A DNA stretch of 64,000 nucleotides from Spirochaetes bacterium GWE1_32_154 (GTDB lineage Bacteria > Spirochaetota > GWE2-31-10): assembly GCA_001829315.1 (NCBI GenBank), contig MIAY01000013.1:1-64000 (forward strand), read 5' to 3'. A program made the position numbers and the translations under genes. Under the pieces are notes generated by a model. It made no database searches. It worked only from the letters and a program-made list of their open reading frames with translations, and was not told the DNA's origin. Below, piece after piece: positions 1-8,186 of this stretch (position 1 is the stretch's first letter; each line of letters opens with the position of its first letter).

Positions 1-146
1 GCCCCCCCTCAGGACTCCTGTAAATTGCATTCATTGAAAACATTGAGTATAACGAAATTGCAAACATAAAAAAAACTTTTTTTAACATACCATCTCCTAC
101 TTAATTTACATTTATTACTAGTTCATTCTATAACAGTCTTATTTTA
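1..146. other. Intergenic left edge, no gene seen
   Basis: No open frame of useful length, RNA gene or strong terminator is visible here. The first 25 bases are C-rich with a short inverted repeat (AGGA-c-TCCT), unlike the A+T-rich rest, and may belong to the end of a gene outside the window. An A-run next to a T-run lies near position 70. Nothing firm can be called. Confidence 0.5.
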
Positions 147-175
147 TTGACAAGTCATTTCAAATAAATTATAAC
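147..175 (+). promoter_or_regulatory. sigma70-type promoter of the envelope operon
   Basis: A perfect -35 hexamer TTGACA (147-152) and a -10 hexamer TATAAC (170-175) are separated by exactly 17 bp. The start site should fall near 182, giving a leader of about 33 nt with a GGAG ribosome site (206-209) before the ATG at 215. It probably drives the nine-gene run that ends with hflX at 13909, since no later gap in that run exceeds about 15 bp. Confidence 0.75.
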
Positions 176-214
176 TTTTAAATAAAAAATAACACATTTA
201 ATAGTGGAGAAAAC

Positions 215-940
215 ATGAATAGACTAATATCGGCAGTAATTATACTTATTTCTTTGACGGCCGGGTCATTATTTGCAGAAAATATTTATCTATTTGGTAA
301 AACTTCCTTTACAAATGCACAATTCTGGGAAAGACAGATTTCATCTGATAATACATTAAGTAATAGAAAAGTTATGAGTAACCTAACCGGCGGTTCACTA
401 GGAGTTGGCGTAGAATGGGTTATCTGGGATATTGGTGTTAAAAGAGGTTCAAGGATATTTCTTACAAGCAGTATTGATCTCGTTTTCCTCGGTTTAAATT
501 ATATGGGCGCCACAAAGGATGATATACTGTATAATAATCCCATGACTAATTTTGATATTGGCAACGGTGCAATGTATACAGGATTTGATTTTGATGTATT
601 TGCAGGAGGGACTTTTCCAAAATTAGATTTAAAATGGGGGTTTGGTTCAAACTTCTATTTTATGTTTCCAAATTACTCGAATATATTAATGAGAGAATCA
701 GAACAATTCGCATTTTTTGCAACGCCTTCAATTTTTATTGCTTATGATATTTTTATTCCCAACAGCACTATTAAAATAACACCAATGCTAAAAACAGGAA
801 TAACAACAGTTCCTCTTATTCCCGATGACTTTCAGGCTGATATAGATAAATTCAGTATACTCCCTGAAAACTGGTATAGTGGTTTATATATAGATTTATC
901 AGTTTCAATCAGTTTTAAATCGTTTGTGTGGAAAAAATAA
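215..940 (+). CDS. Putative outer-membrane beta-barrel protein
   Basis: A 241-residue protein with a clear signal peptide (hydrophobic stretch about residues 5-18, cleavage near LFA-EN). The remainder is rich in alternating hydrophobic/polar and aromatic residues and glycine, without predicted internal membrane helices, and ends in an aromatic-rich strand; this suits a small outer-membrane barrel or a periplasmic beta protein. I do not recognise a family. The start ATG has a GGAG ribosome site six bases upstream. It is the first gene of the envelope operon and overlaps the next start by 13 nt. The context with ExbBD/TonB, TamB and BamA supports an envelope role. The specific function is unknown. 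Confidence 0.75.
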   Translation: MNRLISAVIILISLTAGSLFAENIYLFGKTSFTNAQFWERQISSDNTLSNRKVMSNLTGGSLGVGVEWVIWDIGVKRGSRIFLTSSIDLVFLGLNYMGATKDDILYNNPMTNFDIGNGAMYTGFDFDVFAGGTFPKLDLKWGFGSNFYFMFPNYSNILMRESEQFAFFATPSIFIAYDIFIPNSTIKITPMLKTGITTVPLIPDDFQADIDKFSILPENWYSGLYIDLSVSISFKSFVWKK

Positions 941-2280
941 TTTTTTATTTCTATCGTAAGATTATATGCGTTGTTATTTGTATATTTATTCAGCTAATAT
1001 TCAAAATGGATATGCTTTATTCATTAGAAATATCAGGTTCTGAGGAAATTGTAATAATCAAATATTTTGAAGACAATACAGCCGATTTTATGCCTTCAAT
1101 TTCATTTTTTGATGAAATTGATTATTCATTTTCATCGAATGAAATATCATTTTTTTTCAACGAACACGAAAGTATTGCTACAAAACCGATATTCTTCACT
1201 TTAATAAAAACAGACAATTATGCCAACAATATTCAGATTTTAAATGCACTATTTACTCATACAAAAATACTTTTTACTGATATACCATCAATTAAAAATA
1301 CATCATTTATTGATATAAACTATTTCAGCTTAAACAGCATTATAGAAGCAAACCCGGCATATACCTATGCTGATACAACTTTTTCATTTAAACCTGCAAA
1401 GGAAATAACAATTGGTGTACCATTATTATATGCCAATCAAAAAACAACATCAGGAATCGGTTTTCAATTTAAAAAAAAATTAATTGATCTAAACCATCAA
1501 CTTCTACTGGCTTCACCTGTATCTTCATTCAAACCCCAAGTCATAACCTCATCGTATAATAGAATTGACAATTTTTACTTTAACGGTCAAATGATCATTA
1601 GTGATCAATATCTTAAAAATGAATTTGAAATCATGTACAAAAATAACTTTTTATTTACCGGAATACATAATAATACAAGCCTATATGATTATAACAAAAT
1701 CTATTCATTCTTTGCATTTTCAATATCACTCTACATAAAAAATCATACAATCTCATTATTCAGCAAAACAAGAAGTAATTTAAAATACTCATTTAATCAT
1801 AGTAGTTTATTTTTTCAAAAAAATTATTATTCCGGGATTGACTATACTATTCAATATAATTATTTTTTTATTTCCAATACAACCGGAGTAACGGGCGAAA
1901 AAAATCCGCTTGAATTAACATCAGATCAATTTAAACCGGATGTCCCCTTCATTATTCTCCAAACAAAAGGCGGATATAATAATTCATATTTTCTATTTTC
2001 AAGTGAATTTAACTTCTTATATTCGTTAAACAACACATTTGAGTATTCATTTTTAATCGCTATAAAAGACTTACATTTTTTTAATTTTACTTTTGATATT
2101 TCAAACGGACTTATTTCTAATAATTTTAATTATTTCATTAGATTTGACAATAATGTAAAAATTAGTTACCGTTTAAATTATTTTGGTATATTCTATTTTG
2201 ATGCAAACCTATCAACTGAATTTGCGCAAATTTTTTCGAATAAAATTATTTTTACAATTGGCAGTTTGTTTACATTTTAA
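928..2280 (+). CDS. Unrecognised envelope protein, likely outer membrane
   Basis: A 450-residue protein. Residues about 3-30 form a signal-peptide-like hydrophobic segment after Lys/Arg, followed by a secreted body very rich in Phe, Tyr, Ser and Asn with alternating pattern, as in beta-barrel proteins. The best start is GTG at 928, overlapping the previous gene by 13 nt; starting later, at the ATG inside KMDML, would remove the signal peptide. No conserved domain recognised. It is four bases upstream of the exbB-like gene, so it is almost certainly cotranscribed and perhaps translationally coupled. A partner or client of the Ton or Bam machinery is an inference from position only. Confidence 0.7.
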   Translation: MEKIIFYFYRKIICVVICIFIQLIFKMDMLYSLEISGSEEIVIIKYFEDNTADFMPSISFFDEIDYSFSSNEISFFFNEHESIATKPIFFTLIKTDNYANNIQILNALFTHTKILFTDIPSIKNTSFIDINYFSLNSIIEANPAYTYADTTFSFKPAKEITIGVPLLYANQKTTSGIGFQFKKKLIDLNHQLLLASPVSSFKPQVITSSYNRIDNFYFNGQMIISDQYLKNEFEIMYKNNFLFTGIHNNTSLYDYNKIYSFFAFSISLYIKNHTISLFSKTRSNLKYSFNHSSLFFQKNYYSGIDYTIQYNYFFISNTTGVTGEKNPLELTSDQFKPDVPFIILQTKGGYNNSYFLFSSEFNFLYSLNNTFEYSFLIAIKDLHFFNFTFDISNGLISNNFNYFIRFDNNVKISYRLNYFGIFYFDANLSTEFAQIFSNKIIFTIGSLFTF

Positions 2281-2283
2281 CAA

Positions 2284-2934
2284 ATGAGGAGTATCACATT
2301 GTTCGATATACATACAATAAACTCAGGTTCAATTTTGACATTTTCAATTATAGTATTACTTGCTTTTTTTTCAATTATTTCAATCTCTATAATAATTGAA
2401 AGATTTATATTTCTAAACAGATTTACAATTAATATCAATCGATATAAATCAATGTTTCCTGATAAAATAATTGATTTAAAAATTACTATTTCCGAAAAAA
2501 ATAAAAAGACTCCTTTTGAAACAATTATACTCAGTATTATTAAATCATCGGTAATAAATCGTTCTGAAATGCGGGAGAGATTAGACGCTCAATTTACTGA
2601 AATATACCTTATATACCACAAAAGAATCAACTTACTTGGTATATTTGCGAAACTGTCAACGCTTATCGGTCTTTTTGGAACAGTAACCGGTATGATAAGT
2701 TCATTTAACAGCATTGTCGAAAAAGGTATCAGTACAGCATCGATAGTCGCTTCAGGTATTTCTCAGGCACTTATCACAACAGCAGCCGGTCTGATTATCG
2801 CAATTCCTGCAACATTCTTTTATGAATATTTTAACGATCGAATTGATGGTGAAATCAGAAAAATGGAAATTATATGTTCTGAATTAATATCAACACTTAT
2901 AGATAAAAGTAAAAATTGGGGTGCTTTAAAATGA
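2284..2934 (+). CDS. exbB: ExbB/TolQ-type proton channel subunit
   Basis: A 216-residue MotA/TolQ/ExbB family inner-membrane protein. It shows one N-terminal membrane helix (about 16-40), a long cytoplasmic segment, and two C-terminal helices with the family signature around GLFGTVTGMISSF and the Ala/Gly-rich final helix. With ExbD it forms the proton-driven motor that energises TonB (or Tol). Start choice is uncertain: the ATG at 2284 has no ribosome site, whereas a TTG at 2299 follows a GGAG (2288-2291) with seven-base spacing and may be the real start. The stop overlaps the exbD start (ATGA). Whether it is ExbB or TolQ cannot be settled by sequence alone; the TonB-like gene two genes downstream favours ExbB. 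Confidence 0.88.
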   Translation: MRSITLFDIHTINSGSILTFSIIVLLAFFSIISISIIIERFIFLNRFTININRYKSMFPDKIIDLKITISEKNKKTPFETIILSIIKSSVINRSEMRERLDAQFTEIYLIYHKRINLLGIFAKLSTLIGLFGTVTGMISSFNSIVEKGISTASIVASGISQALITTAAGLIIAIPATFFYEYFNDRIDGEIRKMEIICSELISTLIDKSKNWGALK

Positions 2935-3338
2935 AGTATAAGCATTTTAGAAAACCATCTTCCGGTATTGATATGACACCGATGATGGATATTATATTTC
3001 TAGTACTTATTTTCTTTATGGTCGGAGCAACATTTGAAATGAATAGAGCGTTGAATATGAATCTGCCTCGTTCCTTTTCATCAGAAGGAACCATTTCACA
3101 AAATAGAATTCTTATAGAAATCAATAGTAAAAGCGATCTTGCCGTAAATGGCATCCGGGTTACTTTAAACGAACTTTCAAATAACATCATTTCTCATACT
3201 AATAGTACTGATACAGAAATATTTATTATGGCGGATGAAGTTGTTCCGTATAAATTAATAATAAATGTAATGGACTTAATAAAAATTCTCGGCTTTGAAA
3301 AAATCTCATTAGTTACTGATATTAAAAAGGAATTATGA
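2931..3338 (+). CDS. exbD: ExbD/TolR-type motor subunit
   Basis: A 135-residue ExbD/TolR family protein: short cytoplasmic N-terminus, a single membrane helix with the signature DMTPMMDIIFLVLIFFMV, and a periplasmic domain. The Asp in the helix (D20) corresponds to the protonatable residue that couples proton flow to TonB/TolA movement. The ATG at 2931 overlaps the exbB stop as ATGA, indicating translational coupling; an upstream TTG-started version (2916) is less likely. The tonB-like gene starts one base after its stop. Confidence 0.9.
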   Translation: MKYKHFRKPSSGIDMTPMMDIIFLVLIFFMVGATFEMNRALNMNLPRSFSSEGTISQNRILIEINSKSDLAVNGIRVTLNELSNNIISHTNSTDTEIFIMADEVVPYKLIINVMDLIKILGFEKISLVTDIKKEL

Positions 3339-3339
3339 T

Positions 3340-4005
3340 ATGGATAGAGGTTTCAGAATTTTTCTGATTATCTCTTTTTTTCTTCATATTCTTGCAGGTT
3401 GTCTATTTTATTCTTTTTATATAAAAAATAGAATCACATTCAAAAAAGAAGAAAATAAAATTATTGATATAAAAATGATTAAAAAATCTGATTTTGCTAC
3501 GCATAAAAACTCACAGATCGAGAGTACAGGAACCGGACATCAAGGATTGCAGGACATCATCACACATACGATTCAAATTGATAGTATTAATAATCAGCAA
3601 TCTAATCCAAATAATACAATTAACTATTCAATAAGCTCATACAATTCTTTACAAACCTTTAAAATTGATAAAAATGTAAATATTCTCAATAAAAATAACA
3701 TAGTTGAACCAAATTGGGATATTAATGATTATAGTGAAGGTATAAGTTTTACAAACGGTGAATATAGAAAACTAATAGCGTATGATACAACTTTACTGGA
3801 AAGTTTTGAATTTGTATCTGATAATGAAATGACATTATTATTAACGATTAATTCAGAGGGACATATTGAAAATATTGATATTACTGAATCAACCGGCGAC
3901 ATGGATAATGATCGGAAAATAAGTAACATAATAAGCACATGGCGATTTGAAAAAGGTATAAATTTACAAAGAGGTATTTTGAAGCTAAAATATTTTTTAA
4001 AATGA
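3340..4005 (+). CDS. tonB: TonB-like energy transducer
   Basis: A 221-residue protein with one N-terminal membrane anchor (about residues 7-26), a long polar Asn/Ser-rich periplasmic linker, and a C-terminal region (about 160-221) resembling the TonB C-terminal domain: LLLTINSEGHIENIDITES, then a helix and a final basic beta strand. The usual Pro/Lys-rich linker is missing, as in many non-proteobacterial TonB proteins. Family knowledge: TonB carries ExbBD-derived energy to outer-membrane receptors. No TonB-dependent receptor is in the window. Its stop overlaps the tamB start (ATGA). TolA-like function is an alternative. Confidence 0.75.
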   Translation: MDRGFRIFLIISFFLHILAGCLFYSFYIKNRITFKKEENKIIDIKMIKKSDFATHKNSQIESTGTGHQGLQDIITHTIQIDSINNQQSNPNNTINYSISSYNSLQTFKIDKNVNILNKNNIVEPNWDINDYSEGISFTNGEYRKLIAYDTTLLESFEFVSDNEMTLLLTINSEGHIENIDITESTGDMDNDRKISNIISTWRFEKGINLQRGILKLKYFLK

Positions 4006-7000
4006 GAAAATTTAATAAAAAAATAATTATTACATTCAACATCTTTATTCTTCTATTAATACTAAGCCTTAGTGTTTTTATGATTATATTTATTAATATA
4101 ACGCTACTCAAATTATTTCAAGTAAATAAACAAAAAATAATCAGCGAAATTGAAAATACAATAGGATATTCAATACATTATAAAAAAATATCACCAACAC
4201 TATTTGGAAACATAAGGATTCAGAACCTGACACTAACCGATACAATAAATTTTAAAACAATAGAAATTGGTGATATAGTAATTACATACTCGATTATTTC
4301 ATACTTACGATCAAATAACTCCCCTATAAACGGCTTAAAAAAGATTGCAATAAAACGATTAAATGCATTTCTTTCACAGCAACAGATAATTGATTTCCAG
4401 AATAAAATTAATAATAAAAGTAAACCTGACAAACCATTTCCGGTAATAAATAACTTAACAATAGAGTTTGTAAATTCTAATATTACATATACATTAGATA
4501 AAAATAAGTATATCGATTTATATTCAAATCTTATAAAAATAAATATTGTAAAAAATAAAATAAATCTGAAAACATCTGCAACGTTCAATTTCATCCAAAA
4601 TGAAAAAAAGTTATACTCTTCAACAATTGTAAGTACAGGAAAGATTGAAACGGACAATAAAACATTACGATCAGATTTTTCTATAGTTTTAAAGAATATG
4701 ACACTAAATAAGATTGAATTAGTAGACCAGAAAATTGTATTCAAATCACTCAATTCTGACTTTGAACTAAAAAGAATTAAAGATCCATTACCGATACAAT
4801 TTTCAATATCGAAAATCGATCAAATAATACATGCAAATCTTGATATAAAGAATTTAAAAACAGCAAAACTCTTTACAAAAAACCCTATAAAAAATCTTCC
4901 TGATTTCATTACAAACACACTATCATTTGAATACAACATTACAACAAAAAAAATAGATTCTAATCTGAAAGGAAATCTGATATTTAACACAATAATTTCA
5001 TTAGGCGCAACAAAGATTCTGTATGATATTTCACTATCAAAGAATACTATCAATATAAAAAACTGTTCTATTCAATCTCTCAATAATAATGGGCATCTTT
5101 TAATTTCCGGAATATATAATTTTAAACAAAATATACCGCTGATAACCATAACTGCCGATAAATTTAAAGTTTTTTCATCTGAAATATCATCAAAAATCTC
5201 TATTACCGGTGATGAGTCATTAATCAATATCCAATCGGATTCTTTTATATCAAACAATGTCAATTTAGGAACATTTCACTATCAGGTTAAAAATTTTAAT
5301 AAAACTGACACAATCATTCCATTTAACGGTTTAATAATTTCATCAGAAAATAATTCATTCAGTATTAATGCCAGATCATTTAAAATAACCCCTTTTTTAC
5401 CCCTGGGATCTAAAATAATATCAAAGGATTTTTCACTTGATTCCGATATTGAACTACTTCTTTCTAAAAATACTATACTAGCTAAAAAATTATATTTTTT
5501 ATTAAAATCAGAAAATAACAACCTATTTTCCTGTTCTGCTGCTGTTCTAAAGAAAACAATAAAAATCTATGATGTAAAGATTAAAAATAAATCTACTGAA
5601 TATAAACTATCAATTAATCAATTAAAAGAATCTCCCGGATACAGTATAGTATTATACTCTAATTCAATAACACATTATTTTGCACTCACTTTTAACAATA
5701 GTCGTATTACATTGAGCAATAACAATAATCTTTTCTTCAGCACTTTCAATGACACATTATCATTATACCTTTCAGATTTTACATTACCAATAATTAAAAA
5801 TACAATTAAAATGAGCTGCTCTATTTCTGCAAACACTAAAACAGGTAATATTGTAAAAAATAAAATAATAATTACCGGACTTCCCGGCTTTAATAATAAG
5901 AAGGCTGATTTTTCTACTTTTTTTGAAATAAAAAATAATTCACTTACATTATCCCAAATTGAATTTATTAATGCTAACAATCGAATTACGGGACAACTAT
6001 CTGGAACAATAATAAAAAATCCGGAATCAACAATTATTGAAGGTACGTCTTTATTAACTGATGAGAAACAAAACGAATCATATTCACTCAACTTTAAACT
6101 ATCCGAAGGTAATATCTCATCCCGTTTTTTTATAACAAACATGCAATTAAATAAGTTACTAGGAGCAAAAAGTTCCGGTTTCATTAACCTCCGGGTTAGT
6201 GCAAATGGTAAAATTACCAATCCGGATATTTCTATTGAAGGAGATACAAAACAGGCTGTTTTAAATAAAAGTAAAATACGGGCTTTCTTTATTGTAAAGA
6301 AAGAAAAAAATCTTTTTAAAATCGACAATTTAATTATTGAATCCGGGAATAAATTACGTTTACAATTAAATAAATCTTCTTTTCTTCTTGACAACACTCA
6401 ATTAAATAATATCAATCTTTTTGGTGATGTCTATATCAATGTTATTGATAAAAAAATTAAAAGTACATTTAAATTAGCAGGAAAAATAAATTCTATCAAC
6501 AATTATTTACTTGATTTAAATCTTGTATCAACTTCTATAGCATACATGAAAAATAGAAAAATATCTGATATTGATAAAATTGATAATTTATTATTTTCAC
6601 TTCGTGCCTCAGATGATCTTTTTACATTGCAATCGGTGAATTCGAATATCGTAACATTTTATATAAATAACAACTCAATTTCAGGTAATATTTTTATTAA
6701 TGACAAAAGAACATTATCAGTAAATCTTTCAAAAGATGAGAATAAAAATTTACTTGGAGATATTTCACTGCATGATTTTCCTATTAATATTTTTAATGTC
6801 ATAACAAAACCCTATGTTAATTTTTATAAAGGTAATATATCGGGAAAATTAACAGCATCAGGGACAATAAATAATCCTGAAATTTTTGGTCAAATTAAAT
6901 TGTATGAGGGCGAAATTACCATTCCTGATTATTTATCAAAACCAATTTCAAATATCAGTGGCATTATTAATGCTAACGGGAAAAAACTTAATGTAATAAA

Positions 7001-8171
7001 TATTACAGGAAATTCTGCAGGCGGGCTGGTTAACGGATATGGAGATATTGGTTTAAACAAAGAAAACCGGTTTGACGGTTATCATTTCACAGTGAATTCA
7101 GAAACTGTTCCTGCTCAATTTAAATATAGTGTTATTGATATCTCAGGTGAGGCTCTTGTAAACTCATTCATTTTTGAAGGAAGACCGGGACATTACGGAT
7201 TTATTGGTGATATTTTTGTCGACAAAGCAAATATCAATATTTCAAATTTTTCTAACAATGCACCATCCGTTGAAAAACCACTTGATCAAAAAAAAATACC
7301 GCTATTTGTTTTATTACAATTTACCACAGGAAAAAAGATTGAAGTAACATATCCTTTAATTAACGGTATAATTGCTAAGGGCAACAAACTAACGGTTCAG
7401 TATTCGGCAGTTGATGATCAATTAGGTTTTTTAGGTACACTTAATTTTCGAAGCGGAAAAATTAATTATCTTAATAAAATATTTAAAATAAAAGAAGCTA
7501 CTATTCGATTTGACGAAAACACTGAAGGATTAAATCCGGATGTAAATATCGTATCATCATATCAAACTCGTGATAACAATAGAAACAAGGTTGAAATATT
7601 TTTAAACATTATTGATAAGTTATTCTCTTTTAAGACTATTTTTTATTCAACACCACAATTATCAGAATTTGAACTCAATCAATTACTTGGTCTTGGATAT
7701 AACTCAACAGATAATGTAGAAGGTGAATTAGTTTCCGGAATCCGGGGTCTTGAATCAATACAAAATACAACAAATTATCTGGGAAACACATTTTTATTTA
7801 ATCCAATTGAAAATTATGTAAAAAGAGTGTTAAACTTGGACGCTTTTTCATTTAATTCATATATATTCGGTAACGTATTAACGTCAGATAAAACATTACT
7901 GGATATGCTTGATAACACAAGTCTATCAATTGGGAAGTACATAACGGATGGATTTTATTTGGAATCTTTAATGACATTTAATAAAAATAGTGGTATAAGT
8001 GGAGGAAATTTTATGCCTTTATCGGAAACTGATTATGGATTCAACCTCAAGCTCCAGGTTCTTTTGGAGTTACCGTATATTTCGTTGGGTTATTCATACA
8101 AACCAACAGATATAAATAATTTTGCAAATGCAGAACAAAAAATTTCAATTGAAACAAGTTTTAAATTTTAA
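4002..8171 (+). CDS. tamB: TamB/AsmA-like envelope bridge protein
   Basis: A 1389-residue protein with a single N-terminal membrane anchor (about residues 7-33), a very long repetitive beta-rich body typical of bridge-like lipid-transfer proteins, and a C-terminal DUF490/TamB domain (about 1000-1389) with its characteristic GxLTAxGTIxNPEIxGxIKLxxG pattern near residues 945-975. TamB-family proteins span the periplasm and are implicated in phospholipid transport and outer-membrane protein assembly. It overlaps tonB by 4 nt and lies 15 nt before bamA; this tamB-bamA pairing is common in diderm bacteria outside Proteobacteria. The size and the conserved C-terminus make the call firm. Confidence 0.88.
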   Translation: MRKFNKKIIITFNIFILLLILSLSVFMIIFINITLLKLFQVNKQKIISEIENTIGYSIHYKKISPTLFGNIRIQNLTLTDTINFKTIEIGDIVITYSIISYLRSNNSPINGLKKIAIKRLNAFLSQQQIIDFQNKINNKSKPDKPFPVINNLTIEFVNSNITYTLDKNKYIDLYSNLIKINIVKNKINLKTSATFNFIQNEKKLYSSTIVSTGKIETDNKTLRSDFSIVLKNMTLNKIELVDQKIVFKSLNSDFELKRIKDPLPIQFSISKIDQIIHANLDIKNLKTAKLFTKNPIKNLPDFITNTLSFEYNITTKKIDSNLKGNLIFNTIISLGATKILYDISLSKNTINIKNCSIQSLNNNGHLLISGIYNFKQNIPLITITADKFKVFSSEISSKISITGDESLINIQSDSFISNNVNLGTFHYQVKNFNKTDTIIPFNGLIISSENNSFSINARSFKITPFLPLGSKIISKDFSLDSDIELLLSKNTILAKKLYFLLKSENNNLFSCSAAVLKKTIKIYDVKIKNKSTEYKLSINQLKESPGYSIVLYSNSITHYFALTFNNSRITLSNNNNLFFSTFNDTLSLYLSDFTLPIIKNTIKMSCSISANTKTGNIVKNKIIITGLPGFNNKKADFSTFFEIKNNSLTLSQIEFINANNRITGQLSGTIIKNPESTIIEGTSLLTDEKQNESYSLNFKLSEGNISSRFFITNMQLNKLLGAKSSGFINLRVSANGKITNPDISIEGDTKQAVLNKSKIRAFFIVKKEKNLFKIDNLIIESGNKLRLQLNKSSFLLDNTQLNNINLFGDVYINVIDKKIKSTFKLAGKINSINNYLLDLNLVSTSIAYMKNRKISDIDKIDNLLFSLRASDDLFTLQSVNSNIVTFYINNNSISGNIFINDKRTLSVNLSKDENKNLLGDISLHDFPINIFNVITKPYVNFYKGNISGKLTASGTINNPEIFGQIKLYEGEITIPDYLSKPISNISGIINANGKKLNVINITGNSAGGLVNGYGDIGLNKENRFDGYHFTVNSETVPAQFKYSVIDISGEALVNSFIFEGRPGHYGFIGDIFVDKANINISNFSNNAPSVEKPLDQKKIPLFVLLQFTTGKKIEVTYPLINGIIAKGNKLTVQYSAVDDQLGFLGTLNFRSGKINYLNKIFKIKEATIRFDENTEGLNPDVNIVSSYQTRDNNRNKVEIFLNIIDKLFSFKTIFYSTPQLSEFELNQLLGLGYNSTDNVEGELVSGIRGLESIQNTTNYLGNTFLFNPIENYVKRVLNLDAFSFNSYIFGNVLTSDKTLLDMLDNTSLSIGKYITDGFYLESLMTFNKNSGISGGNFMPLSETDYGFNLKLQVLLELPYISLGYSYKPTDINNFANAEQKISIETSFKF

Positions 8172-8186
8172 GAGGGGCTATTAATA

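Noticed and set aside
5675-6397. A 240-codon - strand open frame, with similar ones at 4220-4753 and 5282-5521.
   Set aside because: All are antisense shadows inside tamB; composition is that of reverse-complemented beta-rich coding DNA.
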